Source: Burkholderiaceae bacterium
GTDB taxonomy: Bacteria; Pseudomonadota; Gammaproteobacteria; Burkholderiales; Burkholderiaceae
NCBI GenBank assembly: GCA_025458735.1
Contig: JALORV010000412.1
Span: 1-5,794 of the forward strand
Length of the DNA stretch: 5,794 nucleotides
Direction: 5' to 3'
Shown: positions 1 through 5,794 of the stretch, one piece after another
Layout of the letters: each line of letters begins with the position of its first letter
Position numbering within the stretch: the stretch's first letter is position 1
Translations under genes and position numbers: made by a program
The notes under the pieces: generated by a model
Told to the model about the DNA's origin: nothing
The model's database searches: none
The model's input: only the letters and a program-made list of their open reading frames with translations

Positions 1-68
1 GGCGGCGCGCGGGATTCGACACCCGACGATTCTACGGACCGCGTACTCGACCCCACGGACGTCGCGGG

Positions 69-85
69 TGCATCGGGCCGATGCA
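69..85. repeat. 17-bp near-perfect palindrome downstream of the DUF423 gene
   Basis: The sequence TGCATCGGGCCGATGCA has 8-bp arms (69-76 and 78-85) around a single central base. It lies about 30 bp beyond the stop of the minus-strand DUF423 gene. As RNA it would fold into a short 6-7 bp hairpin, but no T-tract follows on either strand, so a classical terminator is not supported. As DNA the symmetry would suit a dimeric regulator controlling a gene outside the window. The rest of 1-115 shows no convincing reading frame or RNA gene. Confidence 0.35.
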
Positions 86-115
86 GCGCCCAGCGTGCCA
101 GTGGCCAGACCGGTC

Positions 116-499
116 TCAGTGTGAGCTTTGCGGCGCTCGCAGCGCCGCCCACGCGAGGCAGGCCCAGCCAGCCAGCAGCGCCACGCCGCCCACCGGCGTG
201 ATCACGCCAAGGCCGCGCACGCCGGTCAGCACCATCGCATACAGGCTGCCGCTGAACAGCACGGTGCCGAGGATGAAGAAGATCGCGGCCAGCGTCGTCG
301 CGCGGCCGGGAAAGCGCGCGGCGGCCCAGGCCACGGCCAGCAGCGCGAGCGCGTGCACCAGTTGATAGCGCACCGCGGTCTCGAACACGGCGAGCTGATC
401 AGGACTAACCCGAAGCTTGAGCCCGTGGGCACCGAACGCACCGGCCGCCACGCCGATGAATGCCGAGATCGCCCCCATGCCGAAAGCCAGCCGCTGCAT
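116..499 (-). CDS. DUF423 family small integral membrane protein (YgdD/YwdK-like)
   Basis: This is a 127-residue, very hydrophobic protein with about four predicted membrane segments (roughly residues 5-26, 45-62, 67-91 and 95-118). It carries the family hallmark near the N-terminus, GAFGAHGLK (residues 21-29), followed by a conserved stretch around FETAVRYQLVHALALL. The length matches the usual 120-130 residues of the DUF423 family. The family is widespread in bacteria and its biochemical role is not established, so I assign no function beyond inner-membrane location. The start is well supported: a strong Shine-Dalgarno sequence (GGAGGGA, minus strand, positions 513-507) lies 7 nt before the ATG. 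The gene is divergent from the SugE-like gene, with 68 bp between the two start codons. It appears intact. Confidence 0.93.
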   Translation of the reverse strand: MQRLAFGMGAISAFIGVAAGAFGAHGLKLRVSPDQLAVFETAVRYQLVHALALLAVAWAAARFPGRATTLAAIFFILGTVLFSGSLYAMVLTGVRGLGVITPVGGVALLAGWACLAWAALRAPQSSH

Positions 500-506
500 C
501 GCCGAT

Positions 507-513
507 TCCCTCC
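507..513 (-). promoter_or_regulatory. Ribosome binding site of the DUF423 gene
   Basis: Read on the minus strand this is GGAGGGA, 7 nt upstream of the ATG at 499-497. It is the only strong Shine-Dalgarno match before a start in this window and it fixes the DUF423 start codon. Confidence 0.8.
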
Positions 514-531
514 GCCCTGACCATCGCTGCG

Positions 532-537
532 TACACT
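532..537 (+). promoter_or_regulatory. Possible -10 element for the SugE-like gene
   Basis: TACACT matches four of six TATAAT positions, including the important first, second and last bases. It would place transcription start near 544, about 24 nt before the ATG at 568. No good -35 box is visible at the normal spacing, and there is no Shine-Dalgarno sequence before the ATG. This is a weak call. Confidence 0.25.
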
Positions 538-567
538 GGCGCGACCTGAACCGCCGATCTGTCCGCC

Positions 568-915
568 ATGTCCTGGACCCAGCCCACTGTCGCTCAAGCC
601 TGGATTCTGCTCGCGCTCGCCGGCGTCCTCGAAATCGGCTGGGCGGTCGGCATGAAGGCCACCGACGGCTTCACGCGAACGATGCCGAGCGTGATCGTGG
701 TGTCGACGGCGCTGCTGTCGTTCTGGCTGCTGGCGCTGGCGATGAAGGTGCTGCCGGTGGGCACCGCCTACGCGGTGTGGGTCGGCATCGGAGCGGCGGG
801 CGCGGCCGTCTTCGGCATGCTGCTCTACCAGGAACCCGCCTCGGTCGGACGCATCGTCTGCCTGCTGCTGATCGTCGCCGGCGTCGTCGGCCTCAAGGCG
901 TTCTCCGACGCCTGA
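568..915 (+). CDS. sugE: SugE/Gdx-type small multidrug resistance (SMR) transporter
   Basis: This 115-residue protein has four predicted transmembrane helices (about residues 11-29, 39-59, 65-87 and 92-111), the SMR architecture. SMR proteins work as dual-topology dimers that exchange protons for a cation. Residues 19-30 (GVLEIGWAVGMK) contain the essential membrane-embedded glutamate of helix 1 (E22) and the W-A-x-G-x-K context typical of the SugE/Gdx subgroup rather than EmrE/Qac. Helix 3 carries the family motif GTAYAVWVGIG. Gdx members export guanidinium, and some SugE proteins confer tolerance to quaternary ammonium compounds. The guanidinium role here is inferred from subgroup resemblance. 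The N-terminus is about nine residues longer than the common form in which the glutamate is residue 13, and there is no later in-frame start before helix 1. No guanidine riboswitch is visible in the 68-bp upstream gap. A second in-frame stop follows at 922-924. Confidence 0.92.
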   Translation: MSWTQPTVAQAWILLALAGVLEIGWAVGMKATDGFTRTMPSVIVVSTALLSFWLLALAMKVLPVGTAYAVWVGIGAAGAAVFGMLLYQEPASVGRIVCLLLIVAGVVGLKAFSDA

Positions 916-998
916 GCGACCTGAGCGCGGCCGTCTCAACTTACTGCTCGCGCCCCGCGCGCGGCCACTGGCGCCGCGACGCAGCCGGCCTGTCGCCG

Positions 999-1023
999 GA
1001 CGGCAGACACGGCTGCTGCCGTT
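999..1023. repeat. Inverted repeat just upstream of the hydrolase promoter candidate
   Basis: The arms ACGGCAG (1000-1006) and CTGCCGT (1016-1022) form a 7-bp stem with a 9-nt loop, extendable by a G-T pair (999/1023). The right arm runs into the extended -10 element at 1023-1031, so the repeat could be an operator for the hydrolase/ABC operon. It is also about 85 bp downstream of the SugE-like stop and could act as a weak terminator, though only two T residues follow. A second 6-bp GC stem (960-965 with 973-978) lies in the same gap. Confidence 0.3.
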
Positions 1024-1031
1024 GATATGCT
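1023..1031 (+). promoter_or_regulatory. Extended -10 promoter candidate for the hydrolase-ABC operon
   Basis: TGATATGCT fits the extended -10 pattern TGn-TATnnT and stands out in a very GC-rich gap. Transcription would start near 1038, giving a leader of about 48 nt that consists almost entirely of the triple 14-bp repeat. No convincing -35 box is present about 17 bp upstream, which extended -10 promoters can tolerate. Confidence 0.4.
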
Positions 1032-1042
1032 GCGCGCCGTTT

Positions 1043-1084
1043 GCCAGAGCCTCTTCGCCAGAGCCTCCTCGCCAGAGCCTCCTA
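1043..1084 (+). repeat. Three tandem copies of a 14-bp repeat in the hydrolase leader
   Basis: The units are GCCAGAGCCTCTTC (1043-1056), GCCAGAGCCTCCTC (1057-1070) and GCCAGAGCCTCCTA (1071-1084). Copy 1 differs from copy 2 at one base (position 12 of the unit) and copy 3 differs from copy 2 only at its last base. The array ends one base before the ATG at 1086 and occupies the place where a Shine-Dalgarno sequence should be. Each unit instead carries CCTCC or CCTCT, which resembles the anti-Shine-Dalgarno end of 16S rRNA rather than its complement. The unit length is not a multiple of three, and a TAG (1083-1085) directly precedes the ATG, so the array is not coding in the hydrolase frame. Confidence 0.9.
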
Positions 1085-1085
1085 G

Positions 1086-2520
1086 ATGACCCGCCCGCCT
1101 CTCTCACTCGTCCTGATCGCTGCGCTGGCGGCCGCCGCGTTGCTGGCCGCCTGCCGGCCCGGCGGCGGCGCGCGCGCCGATGGTCTGGAGCCGTGCCGGC
1201 TGCCCGGCATCGAGCGCGAGATCCTGTGCGGGTCGGTCGCGGTGCCTGAAGATCCCGACCAGCCGGCCGGACGCCGGATCGAGGTCCGCTTCGCCGTCGT
1301 GCCCGCGGTCGCACGCAACAAGCAGCCGGATCCGGTGTTCGTGCTGGCGGGCGGACCCGGCCAGGCCGCCACCCGCGTCATCGGGCTGACACTGCCGTTC
1401 CTTGCCGAACTCAACGCGCGCCGCGATCTGGTCTATGTCGACCAGCGCGGAACCGGCGGATCGAGTCCGCTCGACTGCCCGGACGACGATGCCTCGCTGG
1501 CTGCGACGCTCGATCCAGCGCAGCAGCTCGACCAGCTGCGCCGTTGCCTGCGTGAACTGAAGTCCGACACCCGGCAGTTCGCCACCTGGATCGCGGTCGG
1601 CGATCTCGAGGCCGTGCGCATGAAGCTCGGCGCCGACCGCATCAACCTGTGGGGCGGCTCCTACGGCACCCGCGTCGCGCTGGAGTTCCTGCGCCAGTTC
1701 CCGCACCGCCCGACATGGCGCTGCCGGCCGCCTTCTCGCTCGACGCCGACGCCGCGCTCTCCGCGCTCACCGCAGCCTGCCGCGACGACTCCCGCTGCCG
1801 CGCGCGCTATCCGGACTTCGCCGAACGCATCGCGGCGTTGCTGGCACGCGCCGAGGCCGGCTTCGACATCGAGGTGGCGGACCCGCTGAGCGGGCGGCGG
1901 CAGACCCTGCGGGTCGACCGCACGCTGGTCGCGTCGCTGCTGCGGGTGCCGCTGTACGTGCCGACGCTGGCGGCCGGACTGCCCTATGCGCTGGCCGCCG
2001 CCGGCGGTGGCCAGTACGACGCGCTGGTCGCGCTGACCGCAGCCGTCGCCGGCCGCGTCGGCGAGAACTTCGCGCTCGGCATGCACTTCGCCGTCATCTG
2101 TGCCGAGGACCTGCCGCGGATCACGCCGGAGCTCAGCGCCCGCGCGGCGCAGTCGCGCTTCGGAACGGCCTTCGTCGACCTGTACACGCGGGCCTGTGCC
2201 AGCGTCGCCACGCGGCCGGTGCCGGCGGCGTTCTACGCCGTGCCGCGCAGCGACGTGCCGGTGCTGGTGCTGTCGGGAGGACTCGACCCGGCCACGCCAC
2301 CGCGGCACGGGGCCGCGGTCGCGGCAGCGCTCGGCAACGCGCGGCACATCGTCGCGCCCGCACTGGGTCATGGCGTCAGCGGCCAGGCCTGCGCGCCGCG
2401 GCTCATCACGCGCTTCGTGCGCGAGCGCGACCACATCAACCTCGACGCCGGGTGCCTGGAGCAGTTGCCGACCGCGACCTTCTTCGAACCGATCGAGTCA
2501 GTGCGGCGGGAAACGACGCG

Positions 2521-2524
<4 letters not shown>
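1086..2524 (+). pseudogene. Frameshifted lipoprotein alpha/beta hydrolase with TAP-like C-terminus (S33 peptidase-like)
   Basis: Two reading frames together make one serine hydrolase of the proteinase/tripeptidyl-aminopeptidase type. The 5' part, in the frame of ATG 1086, has a lipoprotein signal peptide ending in lipobox LAAC (C23). It then has the oxyanion-region motif LAGGPGQ, a DQRGTGGSS motif, and the nucleophile elbow GGSYGT with S192. The 3' part, shifted to the next frame from about 1703 to 2524, has the TAP-like region with the catalytic aspartate in SGGLDPATPP and histidine in GHGVSG. All three triad residues are therefore encoded, but not in one frame. At the junction, FPHR of the first frame is followed by PPDMALP of the second, and the short conserved beta-strand segment normally found between them is missing (about ten residues, from family knowledge). 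Read literally, translation from 1086 stops at 1889 with an unnatural Arg/Pro/Ser-rich tail. The start is the first possible one after an in-frame TAG and has no Shine-Dalgarno sequence. The stop overlaps the ATPase start as ATGA. The enzyme would be lipid-anchored at the cell envelope; its substrate is unknown. Confidence 0.85.
1703..1709 (+). other. Frame-switch point in the hydrolase (possible 7-bp deletion scar)
   Basis: The heptamer GCACCGC can be read in the upstream frame as the end of Pro-His-Arg and in the downstream frame as the start of Ala-Pro-Pro. A deletion between two copies of this string would leave exactly one copy and shift the frame as seen. If the canonical residues were present between them, the lost segment would be about 34 nt. 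That size is an inference from the protein family, not a measurement. Confidence 0.55.
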
Positions 2525-3378
<854 letters not shown>

Positions 3379-3706
3379 TCGCGAGCTTCGTGTCGAGCGC
3401 CGAGGAAAGCGCCGCCCGCCGCGAAGTCGTCATCGCCAACGCCGCCGCCGCACCCGCACTGGTCAACTACCTGCAGCGGCAGGGCGCCTCGGTGCGCGAC
3501 GCGCCGCCAGAGTATCGCGACGAGCTGCGCTCCGGCCGGCTGCAGAACGCCGTGGTCGTGATCCCGGACGACTTCGCGCGCCGCTTTGCGGCCGGCGAGA
3601 CGATCCGACTCGAAGTGGTGTTCGACGAAACCGCCAACCGCGCGCAGCCGGCGGTGCGCACCGCCATGGCGCTGCTGCAGGGCTTCAACCGCGAACTCGG
3701 CACGCA

Positions 3707-3713
3707 GCGCCTG
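3707..3713 (+). other. Frame-switch point in the permease (possible 7-bp deletion scar)
   Basis: GCGCCTG serves both frames: upstream it completes Gln-Arg-Leu, downstream it begins Ala-Pro-Val-Gln. This is the same geometry as the hydrolase break, with a 7-nt shared string and the same direction of phase change (a loss of 3n+1 nt). No slippery heptamer or stimulatory structure suggesting programmed frameshifting is visible. Confidence 0.5.
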
Positions 3714-4396
3714 TGCAGATCGAGGAAGTGAACCTGGCCGGCAGCCGCGCCCGCGGCGCACAGCTGCTGTTCCTCGTGCCCTGGCTGGCGCTCGTCGGCG
3801 CCGTGGTGGGCGCCATCAGCGTCGCGATCGACGTCACCGCCGGCGAGCGCGAGCGGGGTTCGCTCGAGCCGCTGCTGATGAACCCGGTATCCACCGGTGC
3901 CATCGTCGCCGGCAAGTGGGCAGTGACCGCAGCCTGTTCCGCCGCCGTGGTGCTGCTGACGCTGGCCGGATTCACCGCGGCCATGCAGTTCGTGCGCAGC
4001 GAGAACCTGGCGGCGCTGATGCAGTTCGGCCTGCCGGAGATCGGCCTGTTCATCGTCATGCTGCTGCCCTTCTCGGCGATGGTGGGCTCGCTCAACATGC
4101 TGGCGGCGACCTACGGGCGCAGCCACAAGGAGGCACAGACCTATGCCAGCTACATCACGATGCTGGTCAACTTCGTGCCGATCCTGCCGCTCTTCCTGAC
4201 GTTGCGGGATGCCCCGTGGCAGCTGCTGGTGCCGGCGCTCGGCCAGCAGACCGTCCTGATGCGGGCGCTGCGGGGCGAGACGATCGGAGCCATCGACATC
4301 ATCGTGCCGTCGGCCGTCGCGCTGGCGATCACGGCCGCGGCGCTGCTGCTGCAGGCGCGCCTGCTGCGCGAGGAGCGCATCGTGTTCTCGCGCTGA

Positions 4397-4433
4397 GCGC
4401 CGCCCTGCGGTGCCTGGCGGCCCTGGGCGGCGC
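4397..4433 (+). terminator. GC-rich stem-loop directly after the permease stop
   Basis: GCGCCGCCC (4397-4405) pairs perfectly with GGGCGGCGC (4425-4433), a 9-bp stem with a 19-nt loop. It starts on the base after the permease TGA. No T-tract follows, so it would be a non-canonical terminator or an mRNA-stabilising 3' structure. Its position between the operon and the kinase promoter supports an end-of-operon role. Confidence 0.4.
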
Positions 4434-4513
4434 AGGGTCGCCCGGCACCCGCCCGGGCCGGCGGTGTCATGGCCGGGTCGAGGGCATTTCCGGCGATTGG
4501 CGGACACTGCGGG

Positions 4514-4522
4514 TGCGATAAT
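4514..4522 (+). promoter_or_regulatory. Extended -10 promoter for the kinase gene, predicting a leaderless mRNA
   Basis: TGCGATAAT is an extended -10 (TGn) with a five-of-six match to TATAAT. The best -35-like string, TTGGCG at 4497-4502, is only 14 bp away, so the promoter would rely on the extended -10. Transcription would start near 4529, only two or three bases before the ATG at 4532. Confidence 0.5.
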
Positions 4523-4531
4523 CCGGCCCCG

Positions 4532-5794
4532 ATGTCTTCGCCAATGACTGCCACCGAGCCCCAGATCGCCGCGGGTGAAGCGACCGCGCCGATGCCCAAG
4601 ACGATCGGGCGCTTCACGATCCTCAACGAGATCGGCCGCGGCTCCTACGGCGTCGTCTGGGCGGCGCACGATCCGGTGCTGGCGCGCGAGGTCGCGATCA
4701 AGGTCATACCGCTGGCGCGCGAGGCCGAGTTCCGCACGCAGATCGAGGCAAACTTCCTGCGCGAAGCGAAGTCCGCGGGCGGCATGAGCCACCCGAGCAT
4801 CGTCACCATCTACGACGCCGGCAAGACCGAGAGCTTCGCCTACATCGCAATGGAGCGGCTGCACGGCCAGGACCTGCACGAGTACCTGGCCGGCGGCAAC
4901 CGCATGAGCCCGCGCCAGGCCGCCTCGATGATGATGCGGCTGGCCGACGCGATCCACTACGCCAACAAGCGCGGCCTGGTCCATCGCGACATCAAGCCGT
5001 CGAACATCTTCCTGTCGCGCGACCTCAAGCCGAAGCTGCTCGATTTCGGCACCGCGCTGGCGCCGGCGCCGAAGGACGCGAAGGACAAGGGCACGCGTCA
5101 TCTGGTCGGCACACCCAACTACATGTCGCCCGAGCAGGCCAAGGGCGACCCGCTCGACGCGCGCAGCGACATCTTCTCGCTCGGCACCATCCTGTACGAA
5201 CTGCTGGCCGGCCGGCGCGCCTTCGACGGCCGCACCATCGACGAAACGCTCGAGCAGGTGATTTCCGCGCATCCGCGCGCGGTCGACAAGATCCGGCCGG
5301 AAACGCCGGCGGCACTGGTCACAATCGTGCGCAGGGCCATGGAGCGCGACCCGTCGCAGCGCTACCAGAAGGCCGCGGATTTCCGCAATGCGCTGGCGGA
5401 CTTCGTCGACGGGTCGCGGGCGCCGGGCGCCGACGTCTCGGTCGCGACGCGGCCCGCGGAACCGCCGCCGCAGCCATCACGGCTGAAGCTGATGGTGGGC
5501 GGCACCGCGGTCGTGGCGGCACTGCTGGTGCTGCTGTTCGCACTGAGACCCGACCCGGAACCGGCTCCTGCACCCGAGCCGCCCGCACCGGTCCCGCTGA
5601 CGCCGACACCCCCGCCACCGGCGGCCGAAGTCCCGCCCGAGCCTGCCCCGGCCGTTGAAGAGACCAAGCCCGCGGAGTTCCGCACCGGTCAACGGCGTCG
5701 CCCCGAGCCGACCACGGTGGCGCCCCCGGTGCGTGACGGCACGGTGAATCTGGCTGTCACACCATGGGGCGAAGTGTTCGTCAATGGTGCACCC
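4532..5794 (+). CDS. Membrane-anchored Ser/Thr protein kinase with periplasmic PEGA domain (3' end outside window)
   Basis: The 421 visible codons stay open to the window edge. A Hanks-type kinase domain spans about residues 26-285: glycine loop GRGSYGVV (35-42), VAIK with catalytic K57, alpha-C glutamate E78, HRDIKPSN (catalytic D153, K155, N158), DFG (171-173), and activation-segment end GTPNYMSPE (193-201). The RSDIFSLG motif (211-218) and DPSQRY (273-278) follow. All catalytic residues are present and HRD makes it an RD kinase, so autophosphorylation in the activation loop is likely. A single transmembrane helix (about 320-338) follows, then a Pro/Glu/Ala-rich linker and the start of a PEGA-like domain (GTVNLAVTPWGEVFVNGAP, 403-421). 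This predicts a cytoplasmic kinase with an extracytoplasmic sensor or binding module. ATG 4532 is chosen as the longest start, next to a promoter; ATG 4544 and ATG 4592 are possible alternatives, since no good Shine-Dalgarno sequence marks any of them. The substrate is unknown, and nothing in the window looks like a partner phosphatase or FHA protein. Confidence 0.95.
   Translation, partial: MSSPMTATEPQIAAGEATAPMPKTIGRFTILNEIGRGSYGVVWAAHDPVLAREVAIKVIPLAREAEFRTQIEANFLREAKSAGGMSHPSIVTIYDAGKTESFAYIAMERLHGQDLHEYLAGGNRMSPRQAASMMMRLADAIHYANKRGLVHRDIKPSNIFLSRDLKPKLLDFGTALAPAPKDAKDKGTRHLVGTPNYMSPEQAKGDPLDARSDIFSLGTILYELLAGRRAFDGRTIDETLEQVISAHPRAVDKIRPETPAALVTIVRRAMERDPSQRYQKAADFRNALADFVDGSRAPGADVSVATRPAEPPPQPSRLKLMVGGTAVVAALLVLLFALRPDPEPAPAPEPPAPVPLTPTPPPPAAEVPPEPAPAVEETKPAEFRTGQRRRPEPTTVAPPVRDGTVNLAVTPWGEVFVNGAP

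Noticed and set aside
1..27. A tRNA T-arm-like string (GGGATTCGACACCC and its complement) at the left edge.
   Set aside because: The stem does not pair in a 5-bp/7-nt-loop T-arm on either strand, and no matching acceptor or anticodon arm is found at the expected distance.
500..567. A guanidine riboswitch in front of the SugE-like gene.
   Set aside because: The gap is only 68 bp. I see no paired ACGR-loop hairpins of the guanidine-II type, no pseudoknot of the guanidine-III type, and no room for the roughly 100-nt guanidine-I fold.
1043..1084. The triple 14-bp repeat as a CRISPR array, or as Shine-Dalgarno sites for a minus-strand gene.
   Set aside because: The units are directly tandem with no spacers and are far too short for CRISPR. 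On the minus strand the GGAGG strings are not followed by any convincing reading frame before the SugE-like gene.
226..1314. A 362-codon minus-strand open frame.
   Set aside because: It overlaps the DUF423 gene in another frame and lies antisense to the SugE-like and hydrolase genes. Its composition is low-complexity Arg/Ser/Gly, with no recognisable motif.
3700..3731. Programmed ribosomal frameshifting in the permease.
   Set aside because: No slippery heptanucleotide is present at the switch, and residues expected from the family appear to be missing, which ribosomal slippage would not explain.
3467..5272. A 601-codon open frame on the minus strand.
   Set aside because: It lies opposite the permease and kinase, both of which have clear conserved motifs. 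Its His/Arg/Gln-rich composition is typical of an antisense shadow in GC-rich DNA.

Overview
This is a GC-rich bacterial chromosomal segment. The codon structure, a QacE/SugE-type transporter, a YgdD-like DUF423 membrane protein and a PEGA-containing serine/threonine kinase suggest a proteobacterium. A betaproteobacterium of the Rhodocyclales/Burkholderiales kind is my best guess, with modest confidence. I see no phage genes, insertion sequences, CRISPR arrays or RNA genes.

Layout: Positions 1-115 hold no recognisable gene, only a 17-bp palindrome. A DUF423 integral membrane protein lies on the minus strand (116-499). It is divergent from a small multidrug resistance protein of the SugE/Gdx type on the plus strand (568-915), with 68 bp between their starts. 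A 170-bp intergenic region follows, with an inverted repeat, an extended -10 promoter candidate and a perfectly phased triple 14-bp tandem repeat that ends at the start codon of the next gene. Next comes a three-gene plus-strand operon (1086-4396): a lipoprotein alpha/beta hydrolase with a TAP-like C-terminus, an ABC-2 type ATPase of the NatA kind and a NatB-like permease. Hydrolase and ATPase overlap by ATGA. A GC-rich stem-loop directly follows the permease stop. After a 135-bp gap with an extended -10 element, a membrane-anchored Ser/Thr protein kinase begins at 4532 and runs off the window edge in its periplasmic PEGA domain.

How the genes work together: The operon would couple a periplasm-facing, lipid-anchored serine hydrolase/peptidase to an ABC exporter. 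Its substrate cannot be read from the sequence. The kinase and the two small membrane proteins look functionally independent.

The main anomaly is that the operon reads as broken in three places while the flanking genes are intact. The hydrolase changes frame near 1703-1709 and seems to lack about ten conserved residues after the nucleophile region. The ATPase has no stop where its family ends, and the permease has no ordinary start (about 3259-3281). The permease changes frame near 3707-3713. At the two clean breaks a 7-bp string can be read as the end of the left part and the beginning of the right part. That is what a deletion between short direct repeats leaves behind. Either the operon is a fresh pseudogene cluster, or the assembly carries several small deletions. 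The sequence alone does not decide.
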